Assembly: GCA_963682025.1 (NCBI GenBank)
Contig: OY821517.1
Coordinates: 227,625,472-227,689,471 of the forward strand
DNA from: Cordilura impudica
Taxonomy: Eukaryota > Arthropoda > Insecta > Diptera > Scathophagidae
Direction of reading: 5' to 3'
DNA: 64,000 bases
Position numbers and translations under genes: made by a program. The notes beneath the pieces were generated by a model. It was not told the DNA's origin, made no database searches, and worked only from the letters and a program-made list of their open reading frames with translations. Positions 45,290 through 55,279 of this stretch are shown here, piece by piece; position 1 is the first letter of the stretch; each line of letters begins with the position of its first letter.

Positions 45290-46083
45290 TTATACCCTAT
45301 ACCACTATGTGGTTTGGGTATAATGGCTTTGTGCTGCTGTTTGTAACAACCAAAGATATTTGACCTAGACCCATTTTCAATTATACCGATCGAATCAGCA
45401 TCACTTTTTGAATCGATATAACAATATCCGTCCGTCCGTCCGTCTGTGTGTCCATGTAAACCTTGTAATCAAACTGCAGGTCGCAAATATGAATATATTT
45501 TGATGAAATTTGGTACATAAGCTTTCGACAGCCATGGGATGAACGCTGCTGAAATTGGTGAGAATCGGCCCATGTTCAGACCTAGCCCCCATACAAATGA
45601 CCCCTATAAAGTCGACATAAATTGCCATAAGATCCAAATTGTCGTATAGATCTTAGTCAAATTGGGTTTGTGTGTGTTTATTACATCCACTAATGAATCG
45701 TCCAAAAACGGTCGCTATGGGACAACTCTTGGTCACAGGCCTCATATAGAGATGCTTCCCGATCTTCACTTAAATCTATCAAAAAACAAAAATATTGCAC
45801 TGATTCATCTCAAATTTTGTTTGTATATATTTTCGCAAAATACAAGAGACTTTACCAACCATGGCCAGGATCGGTCCATTTTTGGACCTAGTCCCCATGT
45901 AGACATAGCATCCGATATGAACTTTTTCATATCTGCAGCCAAAAAATTAATAAAAATGCCACTCAAATTTGGTTTATGCTTATTTTCTATATCCAATTAG
46001 TTGGGCCTAAGAGATAGGGTCTCTAAACGCTATACCATGGGTATCGTATAGTCGGTCTAGACCGACTATAATTTTCTTACTTG
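45290..46083 (+). mobile_element. Helentron-like family B, copy B3
   Basis: 794 bp, opposite orientation to B2, 60 bp away. Starts 'TTATACCCTATACCACTATG', microsatellite 'CCGTCCGTCCGTCTGTGTG' near 45428, perfect 24-nt palindromic hairpin at 46047-46070, and 'TTTTCTTACTTG' ending at 46083, followed by TTAT. Confidence 0.88.
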
Positions 46084-46783
46084 TTATTTATGTATGACGA
46101 CATTTCAACCTAAAAATTTAAGTATTTATCGATTGAATAATCCACACAAAAATTATTGTCGTTTAGCTGATTTTAACAATAACGAATATCGTTTAAAAAT
46201 TTTACTGATAATTTTGCTTTTCCTTTTTTAACGATTCGACTATCGTTAAAAGAAGTTACTGAAAAGCTATTAATTTCTCCTGAATGCCAATATTTTTTTT
46301 AAATGTAAACATTTTTTAATTCTAAGCATATTTGGTGTTTTTTTTTGGAATTTGATGCAATTGATGTCTTCTAAATTTAAAATTATTATTTCCGACGTTT
46401 TGATATGATTTTCTGAAATTCAATTAATATTTTCTAATTTATAATTGGAAATTTTAGTTCCAGTTTTTAGAATTGATATTTTCTAAAATTTGAATGGAAA
46501 ATTTAAAAACTGCAGTTTTGTATTTATGTGAATAATAATGCTTTAGTAATTATAAACAATTTTTAAAAATTAGATGTAATCGCAATCAGATATTTTGTAG
46601 GTAAACAGAATAATGATTCTATATAACTATGTAGAACTGTTTTGAAAGCAAAAAACTGATTGATGAACTCGGTAACTCCATTTTGTAAAAACAACAAATA
46701 GTTAGTATGCCAAACTTATGTTCATATTTGAAAAGAATAATAAAAAACGTATGAAATAAAAGACCAGCACGTGTATACTCTTA

Positions 46784-47265
46784 TAGCATGTTCAGACGGC
46801 AAAATGAACCACTTGATTCGCTCTCTGAATCATGATTGTTAACCTTGGTGTTTAGACGAGTGTTCTTGTTTCATTTTGACGTTTATATTTTTTGTGCAAA
46901 TATTTGAAGACATCCTTCTACACTTTACGTTTCACTATTTCATTGTTTCCATTTTTATTTAAATATATAAATATATACTTTTTATTTGTTAAATGTTTCT
47001 ATTTATTTTGTTGCACAAATTAATTTTTTGTTTTTTCTTTGTTTATATATTTTTAACAGCTAGTTCAGATAAACTAGCGATAATTTCTTATCAAACTTGG
47101 AGGTGACACTCAAAGTATCTAGGTTCACAACTAGGTTAATTTTGAACCAAGTAGATTCGCTCTCAAAATTTTGTATGGCGAATCATGTAGATTCAATCAT
47201 GATTCGGGCGCGAACCGTGAATGAGCGAGCGAACCGCGAATCTTGCTGTCCGTGTGAACATAGCA
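46784..47265. mobile_element. TTA-flanked MITE (482 bp)
   Basis: Inserted in the Helentron copy; the empty site is present in A2 ('GTTAAAGGTATACAC' near 37202). TTA flanks at 46781-46783 and 47266-47268. Ends: 'TAGCATGTTCAGACGG' and, reverse-complemented, 'TGCTATGTTCACACGG'. Resembles the MITE at 33070. Non-coding. Confidence 0.75.
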
Positions 47266-47832
47266 TTAACATTGTTCTGTATGATATCTATTTGAAAATA
47301 TTGACATTCATGTTAAAATAGAAATAATTATTGCAAAGCTAATTAAAACTAATTAGAACAAAAAGTGGCATAGTCACGCTGAGCAAAATTAAGTGACACT
47401 CTGTCAATGCAAAAGAAATGTATTTTCCCCACAACAAAATATTGCAGAATTTTATGTAAATAAAATAATATACCGATTTATTTCTAACATGCAGTTATTA
47501 TGGATATACATATATAGAATATATGTGAATATATGTATATTATTTGTATTATTTAATATGTGTATATATGTATATGTAAATATTACAAACAAAAAATACA
47601 ACATTATAACGACGAGTTTCCTCCGGTTGCTGGGGTGAGCTCGCGGGGTTAGGGATCGTCACAGAAATTTCTTTCTTTGACCGAGAGTGAAATACGAGTT
47701 ATAACGTTATGAGATTGTGTTTATTTGTAGTATAATCTATATAGTGGTAGAAATCTCTGGTGATATTGATGACTGGTGATGGTCCGTTGACCCTGTGATG
47801 GCGGGGTTGGTCCGGGACGGCACACTGGTACC

Positions 47833-48610
47833 GTTAGAGTTGCGGTGACCTGGAACAGCACACTGATCCTGTTAGAGTTGCAGTGACCTGGGACAGCACA
47901 CTGATCCTGTTAGAGTTGCAGTGACCTGGGACAGCACACTGATCCTGTTAGAGTTGCAGTGACCTGGGACAGCACACTGATCCTGTTAGAGTTGCAGTGA
48001 CCTGGGACAGCACACTGATCCTGTTAGAGTTGCAGTGACCTGGGACAGCACACTGATCCTGTTAGAGTTGCAGTGACCTGGGACAGCACACTGATCCAGT
48101 TAGAGTTGCAGTGACCTGGGACAGCACACTGATCCTGTTAGAGTTGCAGTGACCTGGGACAGCACACTGGTCCTGTTAGAGTTGCAGTGACCTGGGACTA
48201 CACACTGATCCTGTTAGAGTTGCAGTGACCTGGGACAGCACACTGATCCTCTTAGAGTTGCAGTGACCTGGGACAGCACACTGATCCTGTTAGAGTAGCA
48301 GTGACCTGGGACAGCACACTGATCCAGTTAGAGTTACAGTGACCTGGGACAGCACACTGATCTTGTTAGAGTTGCAGTGACCTGGGACAGCACACTGATC
48401 CTGTTAGAGTTGCAGTGACCTGGGACAGCACACTGATCCTGTTAGAGTTGCAGTGACCTGGGACAGCACACTGATCTTGTTAGAGTTGCAGTGACCTGGG
48501 ACAGCACACTGATCCTGTTAGAGTTGCAGTGACCTGGTACAACACACTGATCCTGTTAGAGTTGCAGTGACCTGGGACAGCACACTGATCCTGTTAGAGT
48601 TGCAGTGACC
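47833..48610. repeat. 38-bp minisatellite in the LTR, ~20 copies
   Basis: Unit of 38 bp containing 'GACAGCACACTGATCCTG' and 'TTAGAGTTGCAGTGACCTGG'. Highly uniform, with a few variants (GATCCAG, GATCTTG, CACTGGTCC). The same array occurs at 63632-64000, where it runs off the window. Confidence 0.97.
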
Positions 48611-48612
48611 TT

Positions 48613-48900
48613 CAAAGGATGTGTAAGGAATTTCCAAGGATATTCCAGGACCTTCTTAGGATGCGTACTGATCTTCGAGGATATTTTCAAGGACCTCCCA
48701 AGGACCTTCGAGGATGTTTTCAAGGACCTCCCAAGGACCTTCGAGGATATTTTCAAGGACCTTCCAAAGACCTTCGAGGATATTCAAGGACCTTCTTAGG
48801 ACCTTCGCGGATATTTTCAAGGACCTTCCTAGGACCTTTGAGGATATTTTCAAGGACCTACGAGGACCTTCGAGGATATTCGAAAAATGTTCAAGGGTAC
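48613..48900. repeat. Minisatellite of ~20-25-bp units in the LTR
   Basis: Irregular array built from 'AAGGACCTTCGAGGATATTT' type units. The middle LTR (53680-54245) has a related array with 'AGGATTCGCAGGACCTCTC'. Open frames on both strands across it are repeat artefacts. Confidence 0.9.
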
Positions 48901-49343
48901 TTACTCGGTTTTTGAGACACTTCTGTTCGCCTTCGCGACCGCGGTCAACTGATCCCTGTTCTCGTGTTGTCACTCCTTTTTATAGAGAGATAATGGAATG
49001 TTGGAAATAGCGTAAGGAGGAAAGAGCGGATAGAGAGTTATGGAATGTTGGAAAGAACGTAAGAAGCTCCTCTCATTGATTATTCCAATTTTCCCGTGTA
49101 CTTTCTCGATTGACTAGGGTGTCCTTGGGACTCTAGGTTGAAAATTAATAATTCCAATGAGTAGTTCATAAACATTTATAATTCAATTCATGTAAGTTTT
49201 AACAAAAATGGCAATTCATATGAAAATAGGATTAAATAAAACAAAATAAATTCATTTTGTGTTGACTGAAACGAGCTTTCGGGGGGTACGACTTCTGTTA
49301 TTACACATGATCACCCCCTGGGGTTCAATCGGGAGCCGGTACT

Positions 49344-50384
49344 TCACTTCCGTGGTTTATGGTATCTTCTCTCAGACCCTCCGTCCGGTTGACCGCTTGT
49401 TCTGCTCAGCCGATTTACTACGATGGTACGCTGGCGGGTTATTAGGATCCGGTATCGGTGTCCTTCTATGTCGAGTACCTCCTTACCCCGTTTTCTCGGC
49501 GATAGTGACCCAACATTCGGTGGATGTGCGGTTGTAGGAGTTCTCGGATTCTTTTCGACAAGTGGTCGTTTGTTGTTATGGGGTGGTACGGGCTTCCCGG
49601 CGGTGGTGTTCTTGGCGGCGGTGCCCGGAGGTGTGCCGGTTGGAGTATGTGACCGTTGCGGTGGATTGGCACTCCGGGTGTTTGTCAGTCTCGGGTTAAC
49701 CCGCGCCTCTTGGCATCCGGAAGCCGGTCGTTCTGACCTGTGTGATGACGAGGACGGTGTATCCGTGGAGGGTGCCAAGGTCGCAGAGGTTGATGTGCTC
49801 GAGATGGAAGACGATGTGGTTGATGACGTTGATGAGCTATGTGTGGTAGTTGACGTTCCTGACGATTGAGACGACGAGATCTCTTGACTTTGTACCGGGA
49901 GGTCGCTACTCAGGTGCACCTCCTGTTTGGGCATCTCTTCCCGATCGCGCCTAGTTTGTTCCGGTATGTGCCATGGTGAAACCTGGGGGGAAGGTTGAGG
50001 TGTCGGTGTTTCTTCATCACTCGAGATGCAGATAATTTCTCCTTCTCCCTCCGACATGGCCTCCGCGGGGGTGGGCGTGTTTCGTCCTCCGACTGCGCGA
50101 CGAATCTCTTCCGTCTTTAACCTTTTGATATTGACAACACAACGTGGTCGTGAGTGATCGGCCAGTTCCTTGGGTCGGGTTGGTCCGACAGGTCTTAACC
50201 TTATTTCCGTGTTCCACCAGGGTTGTAAGGCATTCTGGACCAGGTGAGACAGGTGTTCACCGTTCGATGTCATGGGACTGGGCCCTGCACATCGTTCCAG
50301 GCGATTCGGGAGTGAGTTGTGGTTTCTGCCGGGATCCATGGTCGCCTCGGTGTCACCTGCGTTTCTTACTTTAGTGGTCGTCAA
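49344..50384 (-). CDS. ORF3 after pol: Ser/Thr/Pro-rich protein, unknown
   Basis: 346-aa open frame on the minus strand between integrase and the LTR. Features: 'GEIICISSDEETPTP' at about residue 115, a hydrophobic core followed by Ser and acidic residues, like a SUMO-interacting motif; a long Ser/Thr-rich low-complexity region (about 170-220); and a C-terminal 'GHRYRILITRQRTIVV' block also in copy 2 (54679-55150). Between them the reading frame is shifted relative to the other copy: the conserved 'HLSKRIRELLQPHIHRML' reads in another frame at 49466-49672. So this copy carries two compensating frameshifts. Position after pol is where env lies in errantiviruses, but there is no signal peptide, membrane segment or Cys pattern, so it is not an env. 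I do not recognise a family. Confidence 0.5.
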   Translation of the reverse strand: MTTTKVRNAGDTEATMDPGRNHNSLPNRLERCAGPSPMTSNGEHLSHLVQNALQPWWNTEIRLRPVGPTRPKELADHSRPRCVVNIKRLKTEEIRRAVGGRNTPTPAEAMSEGEGEIICISSDEETPTPQPSPQVSPWHIPEQTRRDREEMPKQEVHLSSDLPVQSQEISSSQSSGTSTTTHSSSTSSTTSSSISSTSTSATLAPSTDTPSSSSHRSERPASGCQEARVNPRLTNTRSANPPQRSHTPTGTPPGTAAKNTTAGKPVPPHNNKRPLVEKNPRTPTTAHPPNVGSLSPRKRGKEVLDIEGHRYRILITRQRTIVVNRLSRTSGQPDGGSERRYHKPRK

Positions 50385-50809
50385 AATTCGTCTCGGCTAT
50401 GTAGGGGTTTGTGATATTCTGTTATGTAGTATGATAGGTGATAGGATGTTAATGAATGATCTGCGGAAGAGAAATGAGAGTGTGCATGTAGTATGTGTAT
50501 GACCGAATGGTAGCGGGTTATTATGGTAGACTGATGTTAATGGAGGGTCTGTGTAGGATGGCTGAGAAATGAGAGTGTGTACGTAGTATGTGTATGACCG
50601 AATGGTAGCGGGTTATTATGGTAGACTGATGTTAATGGAGGGTCTGTGTAGGATGGTTGAGAAATGAGAGTGTGCATGTAGTATACGGAATGATCGAGTG
50701 TTAATGAGTGATCCGGAGAGAAATGAGAGTGTGGGGATGTTGGAGGATGGGTGGTAATGGCTGATCTGTGGTGGTAACTGAGGTCGTATGGGTGTATTAA
50801 TGAGTGCGA
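50385..50809. repeat. 95-bp tandem repeats between pol and ORF3
   Basis: The unit starting 'GAGAAATGAGAGTGTG' begins at 50469, 50564 and 50659, giving a period of 95 bp with two full copies and a partial third. Nothing coding is visible. A non-coding spacer of the Gypsy composite. Confidence 0.9.
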
Positions 50810-53349
50810 TTATGCTTCACGCGGGGTATCTTTGTTGGCAGCTGTCGGAGGTGGGTCTCCAACGAAGGGTTTGATCTCGCTTAGATGTGCGGTCTTTACG
50901 TCGTTGGCCTCTTGGCCTCTGAGTTGGACTATTACGGGCGACTTAAAGTTCACTACCTCATAGGGGCCGGCAAACTTTGGGGCTAGCTTGGCGGTACAAT
51001 TGTCGGTTGCTTTCGACAATGGATGCTGACGGACCAGGACTAGGTCGCCTATCTTTGGTGTCCAAGGTCGCCGACGTAGGTTAAAATGTCTCCGCTGGTC
51101 CTGGGCGGACCTGCCGAGTTGATTCCGAACAATTTTAAATATCTCGGCTAGTTCAATCGCCTTCTCGTCGGGGCTTCGTTGATGCTCGCCCGTACCGGCC
51201 ACAACCTCATCATACAAAGCCTTGGGTAATCGTGGTTCCCTTCCCTGTACCAGATATGCCGGGCTATATCCCGTCGACTCTGAGCGACTCGTATTGGTAG
51301 CCAAAGTTATTTCCGGTAAATAATCATCCCACCGGGTATGGTTGTTTCGGACCAATTGGGCGATCATGGCCTTCACCGTGCGATTTGCTCTCTCCGTGGG
51401 ATTTTCCTGTGGGCAGTAAGGAGCCGTGAACTGGTGTCGGACGCCAATTTCCTGGAGGTACTTCTGTAGTTCGCGGCTGCTGAATTGGCTACCTTTATCC
51501 GTGACCAATAACTTCGGGACACAAAACCTAGCCAGGATCCTTTCCCGGAATGCTTTAATTACACCTTGGGTTGTAGCCTTGCGGAGCGGCACGAGTTCGA
51601 CCCATTTGGAGAACCAATAGAAGAAAACCAGGAGCATATTGTTGCCATGTATAGTTCGAGGCAGTGGTCCCACAAAATCCTCGCAAATTGGAGCCCATGG
51701 TTCCTCCGCTATTGTCACCAACATCTCGCCAGCTGGCGCCACTTGACTTGGTTTGTATCTTTGACAGGACTCACAACTCCGAACGAATCGAGCCACATCA
51801 CCAAACATTCCGGGCCAGTAGTACCGATCACTAACACGATGGATGGTCTTTCGTACGCCGAGGTATCCAGCGGTTGGCTGACTATGATTTTCTTGTAGTA
51901 CTCGCTCTCGTAACGAGGTGGGGACACACAACTTCCAAGGGGTGCCGTCGTCGTCGTTCGGATGGACGGGGATATGTCTGAAGAGTCGATTCCCCACGAT
52001 GGAGTAGTCAGAATATTTTTCGGGTTGGCGCTGGACCTCCTCTCGCTTGCGTCGTAGCCAATTACAACCCGGAAAGCTACTTTCGGGTTCCTCCACAACT
52101 CTTTGTAGCATCTGTATGGGTTGTCGTGACAACGCATCTGCGACCACGTTATTCTTGCCCTTGCGATACTGGACCGTGAAGTTGTATTGTTGCAACTCGA
52201 GAGCCCACCGAGCCAACCGACCCGTGGGGTTGTCGATAGAATTCAGCCACTTCAGAGATAGATGATCGGTGATGACATGAAAGCGGTACCCCTCTAGATA
52301 CGGTCTCATCTTCCTGATTCCCCAGATTATTGCAAGGCACTCCTGTAGCGGTATAATTCTTTTCCGCGCTATTGAGGGCTCTATTAGCATATGCGATGAC
52401 GCGCTCCCCTTCTTCCAGATCTTGTGTCAAGACGGCACCTAACCCGTAGTCGCTAGCGTCCGTTTGTAGGGTGAAGATTTGGGAGAATTCTGGGCAAGCG
52501 AGTACCGGTGCTTCAGTTAGTTTCGCCTTTAAGAGTTCGAACGCTGTCTGTTGATGCTCCGTCCACTTCCAGTGCTTTCCCTTCTTCAGAAGTGTAGTGA
52601 GGGGTTGTGCGATAGCAGCGAAATCTGGGACAAAACGACGGTACCAGGAAGCAACCCCCAAGAATCTTCTGATTTCGCGTAAATTTTTTGGCGCCGTCAT
52701 CACTCTAATGGCAGCCACTTTGTCGGGGTCGGTCTGGATGCCTGCTCCACTGACCACATGGCCGAGGTACTTCGTCTCTCTCTTAAAGAATTCGCACTTG
52801 TCAGGGTTAATCTTAAGGTTTGCAGCCCGGAGCCGTCGGAATACCTGCCTCAAGTTGGCCAGATGGTCGTCTAGCGTCTTTCCCGTGACAATAATATCAT
52901 CCAAGTAGGCGAATGCGAATGGTTCTGAATCTGGTCCGATGGCGCTGTCCAGTGCCCTTTGGAAAGTAGCCGGTGCGGAGTGAAGTCCAAATGGCATCAC
53001 CCGCCACTGGTATAACCCGCGTCCGGCAACGGTGAAGGCGGTGTATATCTTGCTGGTTTCCTCTAGCGGGATTTGCCAATATCCATCCTTCAGGTCGAGG
53101 CTGCTGACGTACCGGGCATCCCTCAATCGATCCAGGATGGTCGCGATTCGTGGAAGTGGATAAGCATCGGGTTCCGATTTGCTGTTGAGGTGGCGGAAGT
53201 CGATACACAACCTCCAGGTACCATTTTTCTTCAGTGCCAGCGCGATAGGGGAACTGTACGCACTTCGAGACGGCTCGATACACCCGTTCGCCAGTAGCTC
53301 GTTTACTTTGGCGTCGATTATAGCCTGCATGGCCGGGTTGTTCTGGCAT
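50810..53349 (-). pseudogene. Pol of copy 2: reverse transcriptase, RNase H, integrase
   Basis: RT blocks: 'GCIEPSRSAYSSPIALALKK', 'LCIDFRHLN', 'YVSSLDLKDGYWQIPL' (first Asp), 'MPFGLHSAPATFQRA', 'FAYLDDIIV' (catalytic), 'YLGHVVSGAGIQTDPDK'; RNase H 'LQTDASDYGLGAVL', 'VITDHLSLKWL', 'NNVVADALSR'. A one-base frameshift near 52345-52390 splits the frame between 'SAEKNYTA' and 'ECLAIIWGIRKM'. Integrase: finger region with one His of the HHCC motif changed to Tyr ('AGYLGV' here, 'AGHLGV' in copy 1), core Asp in 'CEDFVGPL', second in 'VTDKGSQF', Glu in 'PTERANRTVK', GPY/F block 'FAGPYEV'. The 5' end is joined to an LTR fragment at about 53350, so gag and protease are missing. Confidence 0.88.
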
Positions 53350-53355
53350 TCATGG

Positions 53356-54641
53356 CCGGTTAGCGACCGGGGACGGCACGCTTCTTCTGTTGCTGATTGT
53401 TGGCGACCGGGGACGGAACTCCTCTTCTGTTGTTGTTGGTTAGCGACCGGGGACGGCACGCTTTCCCTGCTGCTGAGGTGAGCGATCGGGGACGACACGC
53501 TTCGTCTGATGCTGATAGGAGCGACCGGGGACGGCATGCTTGTCCTACTGTTGAAATTAGCGACCGGGGACGGCACGCTTCTTCTGTTGCTGATTGTTGG
53601 CGGCCGGCACGCTTTCCCTGCTGCTGATGTGAGCGACCGGGGACGGCACGCTTGTCCTGTAGCTGGTGTTGAAGGACCCTCAAAGATATTCAAGGATTCG
53701 CAGGTCCTCTCAAGGATTCGCAAGACCACCCAAAGGATAAACAGGACCTTCAAAGGATTAGCAGGATCTTCCAAGGACCTTCACGGATATTTTCGTAGGA
53801 GCTCTCAAGGATTCGCAGGACCTCGCAAGGATATATCCGCAGGACCTCGCGGGATTCGCAGAACCTCTCAAGGATATATTCACAGGACCTTCCAAGGATT
53901 AGCAGGACCTTTAAAGGATATACTCGCAGGACGTCGCAAGGATTTGCAGGACCTCTCTGGGATTCGCAGGACCTTTAAAGGATTGGCAGGACCTTTCTAG
54001 GATATATTCGCATGACCTCGCCAGGATTCGCAGGACCTCTCAAGGATTCGCAGGACCTTCCAAGGATTAGCAGAACCTTTAAAGGATATACTCGCAAGGA
54101 TTTGAAGGACCTCTCAGGGATTCGCAGGACATTTCAAGGATTAGCAGGACCTTTCTGGGATAAACTCGCAGGACCTCGCCAGGATTCGCAGGACCTCTCA
54201 AGGATTAGCAGGACCTTTCAAGGATATATTCATAAGGTTGTTCGAGGATACTTACCGAACTTTCAAGGATACTTGCTAGGTGGTTGGGGTTACTCCTGTT
54301 CACTTTCACGACTGCCTTTTGACTGATCCCCGTTTTCCTGTTGTTACCCTTTTTATAGTCGACAGCCAGAGAGACACGGGAATATTGGAAGGAATTTCTC
54401 TCATTGGTTATTGTCATGTTAAAACTCTCTCAACTAATTAATGTGTCCTTCAGACTTTAAGCTTCCCTTCAATAATTCCAGTGAGTATAGTTTACCAATA
54501 TTTATAATTCAATTAAGCCCATAATTCTCGGGGAAGAATAATAGTGACAAATTCATTTTAAATAAAATTAAAGAAAAATAAAAAAGAAATTCATTTGCTG
54601 TGGTGTTGATAGAAACGAGTTGGATGACTTCTGTCATTACA
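53356..54641 (-). repeat. Truncated middle LTR with two minisatellites
   Basis: Starts (minus) 'TGTAATGACAGAAGTC' at 54641 after a purine tract ('CCAGGGGGGACCATG' in element sense). It holds an ~20-bp array (about 53680-54245) and a ~40-bp array (53356-53670, units 'GCGACCGGGGACGGCACGCT'). The expected 3' end of the LTR is absent; instead it joins the RT of copy 2. The 38-bp array of the other LTRs is missing here. Confidence 0.8.
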
Positions 54642-54678
54642 CATGGTCCCCCCTGGGGTCCAATCAGATGTTGGCGTC

Positions 54679-55150
54679 TCACTTCCGAGGGCCATAACGT
54701 CGTGGCATGAACCCCTTCTCCTGGTTGTTGCTTATTTTATTTAGCAGTTTCACTACCGCGACATTTTGGCGCGTTATATGAATCCGATATCGGTATCCAT
54801 CTACCTTGAACGCTTGATTACCCCGTTTACCTTGGGAATAGTGACACAACATGTAGTGGACGTGTGGTTTTAGGAGACACCGGACTCTTTCCGACAAGTA
54901 GTCCTCGGTTGTTATTGGGTGCGACGGGATTATTGGTGGTGGTGTCCATGGTGGCCAATAACGTGTAGTGCCCGGGGGTGTGCCGGGAGGCGTATGCGAC
55001 TGTTGTGGTGGTGTGGCGTTCCGGGTGTTCGTAAGCCTTGGATTAACCCGTCGCTCTTGGCGTTCTGAAGCCGTTCGATCCACGTCGTCGGTCTTTGCCT
55101 GTGGGGAAGAAATTATGGTTGACTCCGACCTGGCTGATGGTGAGGATGAG
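54679..55150 (-). pseudogene. ORF3 of copy 1, N-terminally deleted
   Basis: Counterpart of 49344-50384. It keeps the Pro-rich 'PPQQSHTPPGTPPG' and a better-preserved C-terminal region: 'ITTEDYLSERVRCLLKPHV' and 'DGYRYRIHITRQNVAVV'. The SIM-like and Ser/Thr-rich N-terminal part is lost except for a short 'SSPSARSESTIISSP' stretch. It shows which frame was ancestral for the C-terminal domain. Confidence 0.6.
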
Positions 55151-55279
55151 ATAAAATGAGGATAAGTGTGTGGATGAGTGATAGTGACTGATCCTTGGGG
55201 ATAAAGAGGACTCAGAATGTTAATGACGGTATATTCCTGTTAAGAAGCGAGGTTAAGCATCACTCGTTATGGTCTACGT

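Larger units (their letters stand above)
43677..47604 (-). mobile_element. Helentron-like A-family copy, inverted relative to A2
   Basis: Minus strand, its 3' hairpin end at 43677 ('CATTCTTACTTG' in element sense, then TTAC of the gag). Similar to A2 36880-38942 in reverse, but a segment (44388-44453 plus 45230-45289) lies in the opposite direction relative to A2. It contains two family-B Helentrons and a MITE and is cut at 47604 by the Gypsy composite; its 5' part should lie right of 64000. Confidence 0.8.
47605..49305 (-). repeat. 3' LTR of the composite, 1701 bp
   Basis: Minus-strand start 'TGTAATAACAGAAGTCG' at 49305, end '...CTCGTCGTTATA' at 47605. Contains two minisatellites (48613-48900 and 47833-48610). 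A polypurine tract ('CCCCAGGGGGTGATCATG' in element sense) lies at 49306-49323. The 47605-47832 part matches 63406-63631 of the 5' LTR. Confidence 0.85.

Noticed and set aside
47833..48610. CRISPR-like array
   Set aside because: Units are contiguous 38-bp repeats without unique spacers, in an LTR of a eukaryotic retroelement.
48556..49010. Several overlapping open frames on both strands
   Set aside because: All fall in the LTR minisatellites; repeat units without stops create frames by chance.
49423..49869. 148-aa open frame on the plus strand
   Set aside because: Antisense of ORF3; GC-rich composition and Ser/Thr codons of ORF3 keep the other strand open.
53397..54326. Open frames of 76-163 aa on the plus strand
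   Set aside because: Repeat-derived (20-bp and 40-bp arrays of the middle LTR), opposite to the element's sense.
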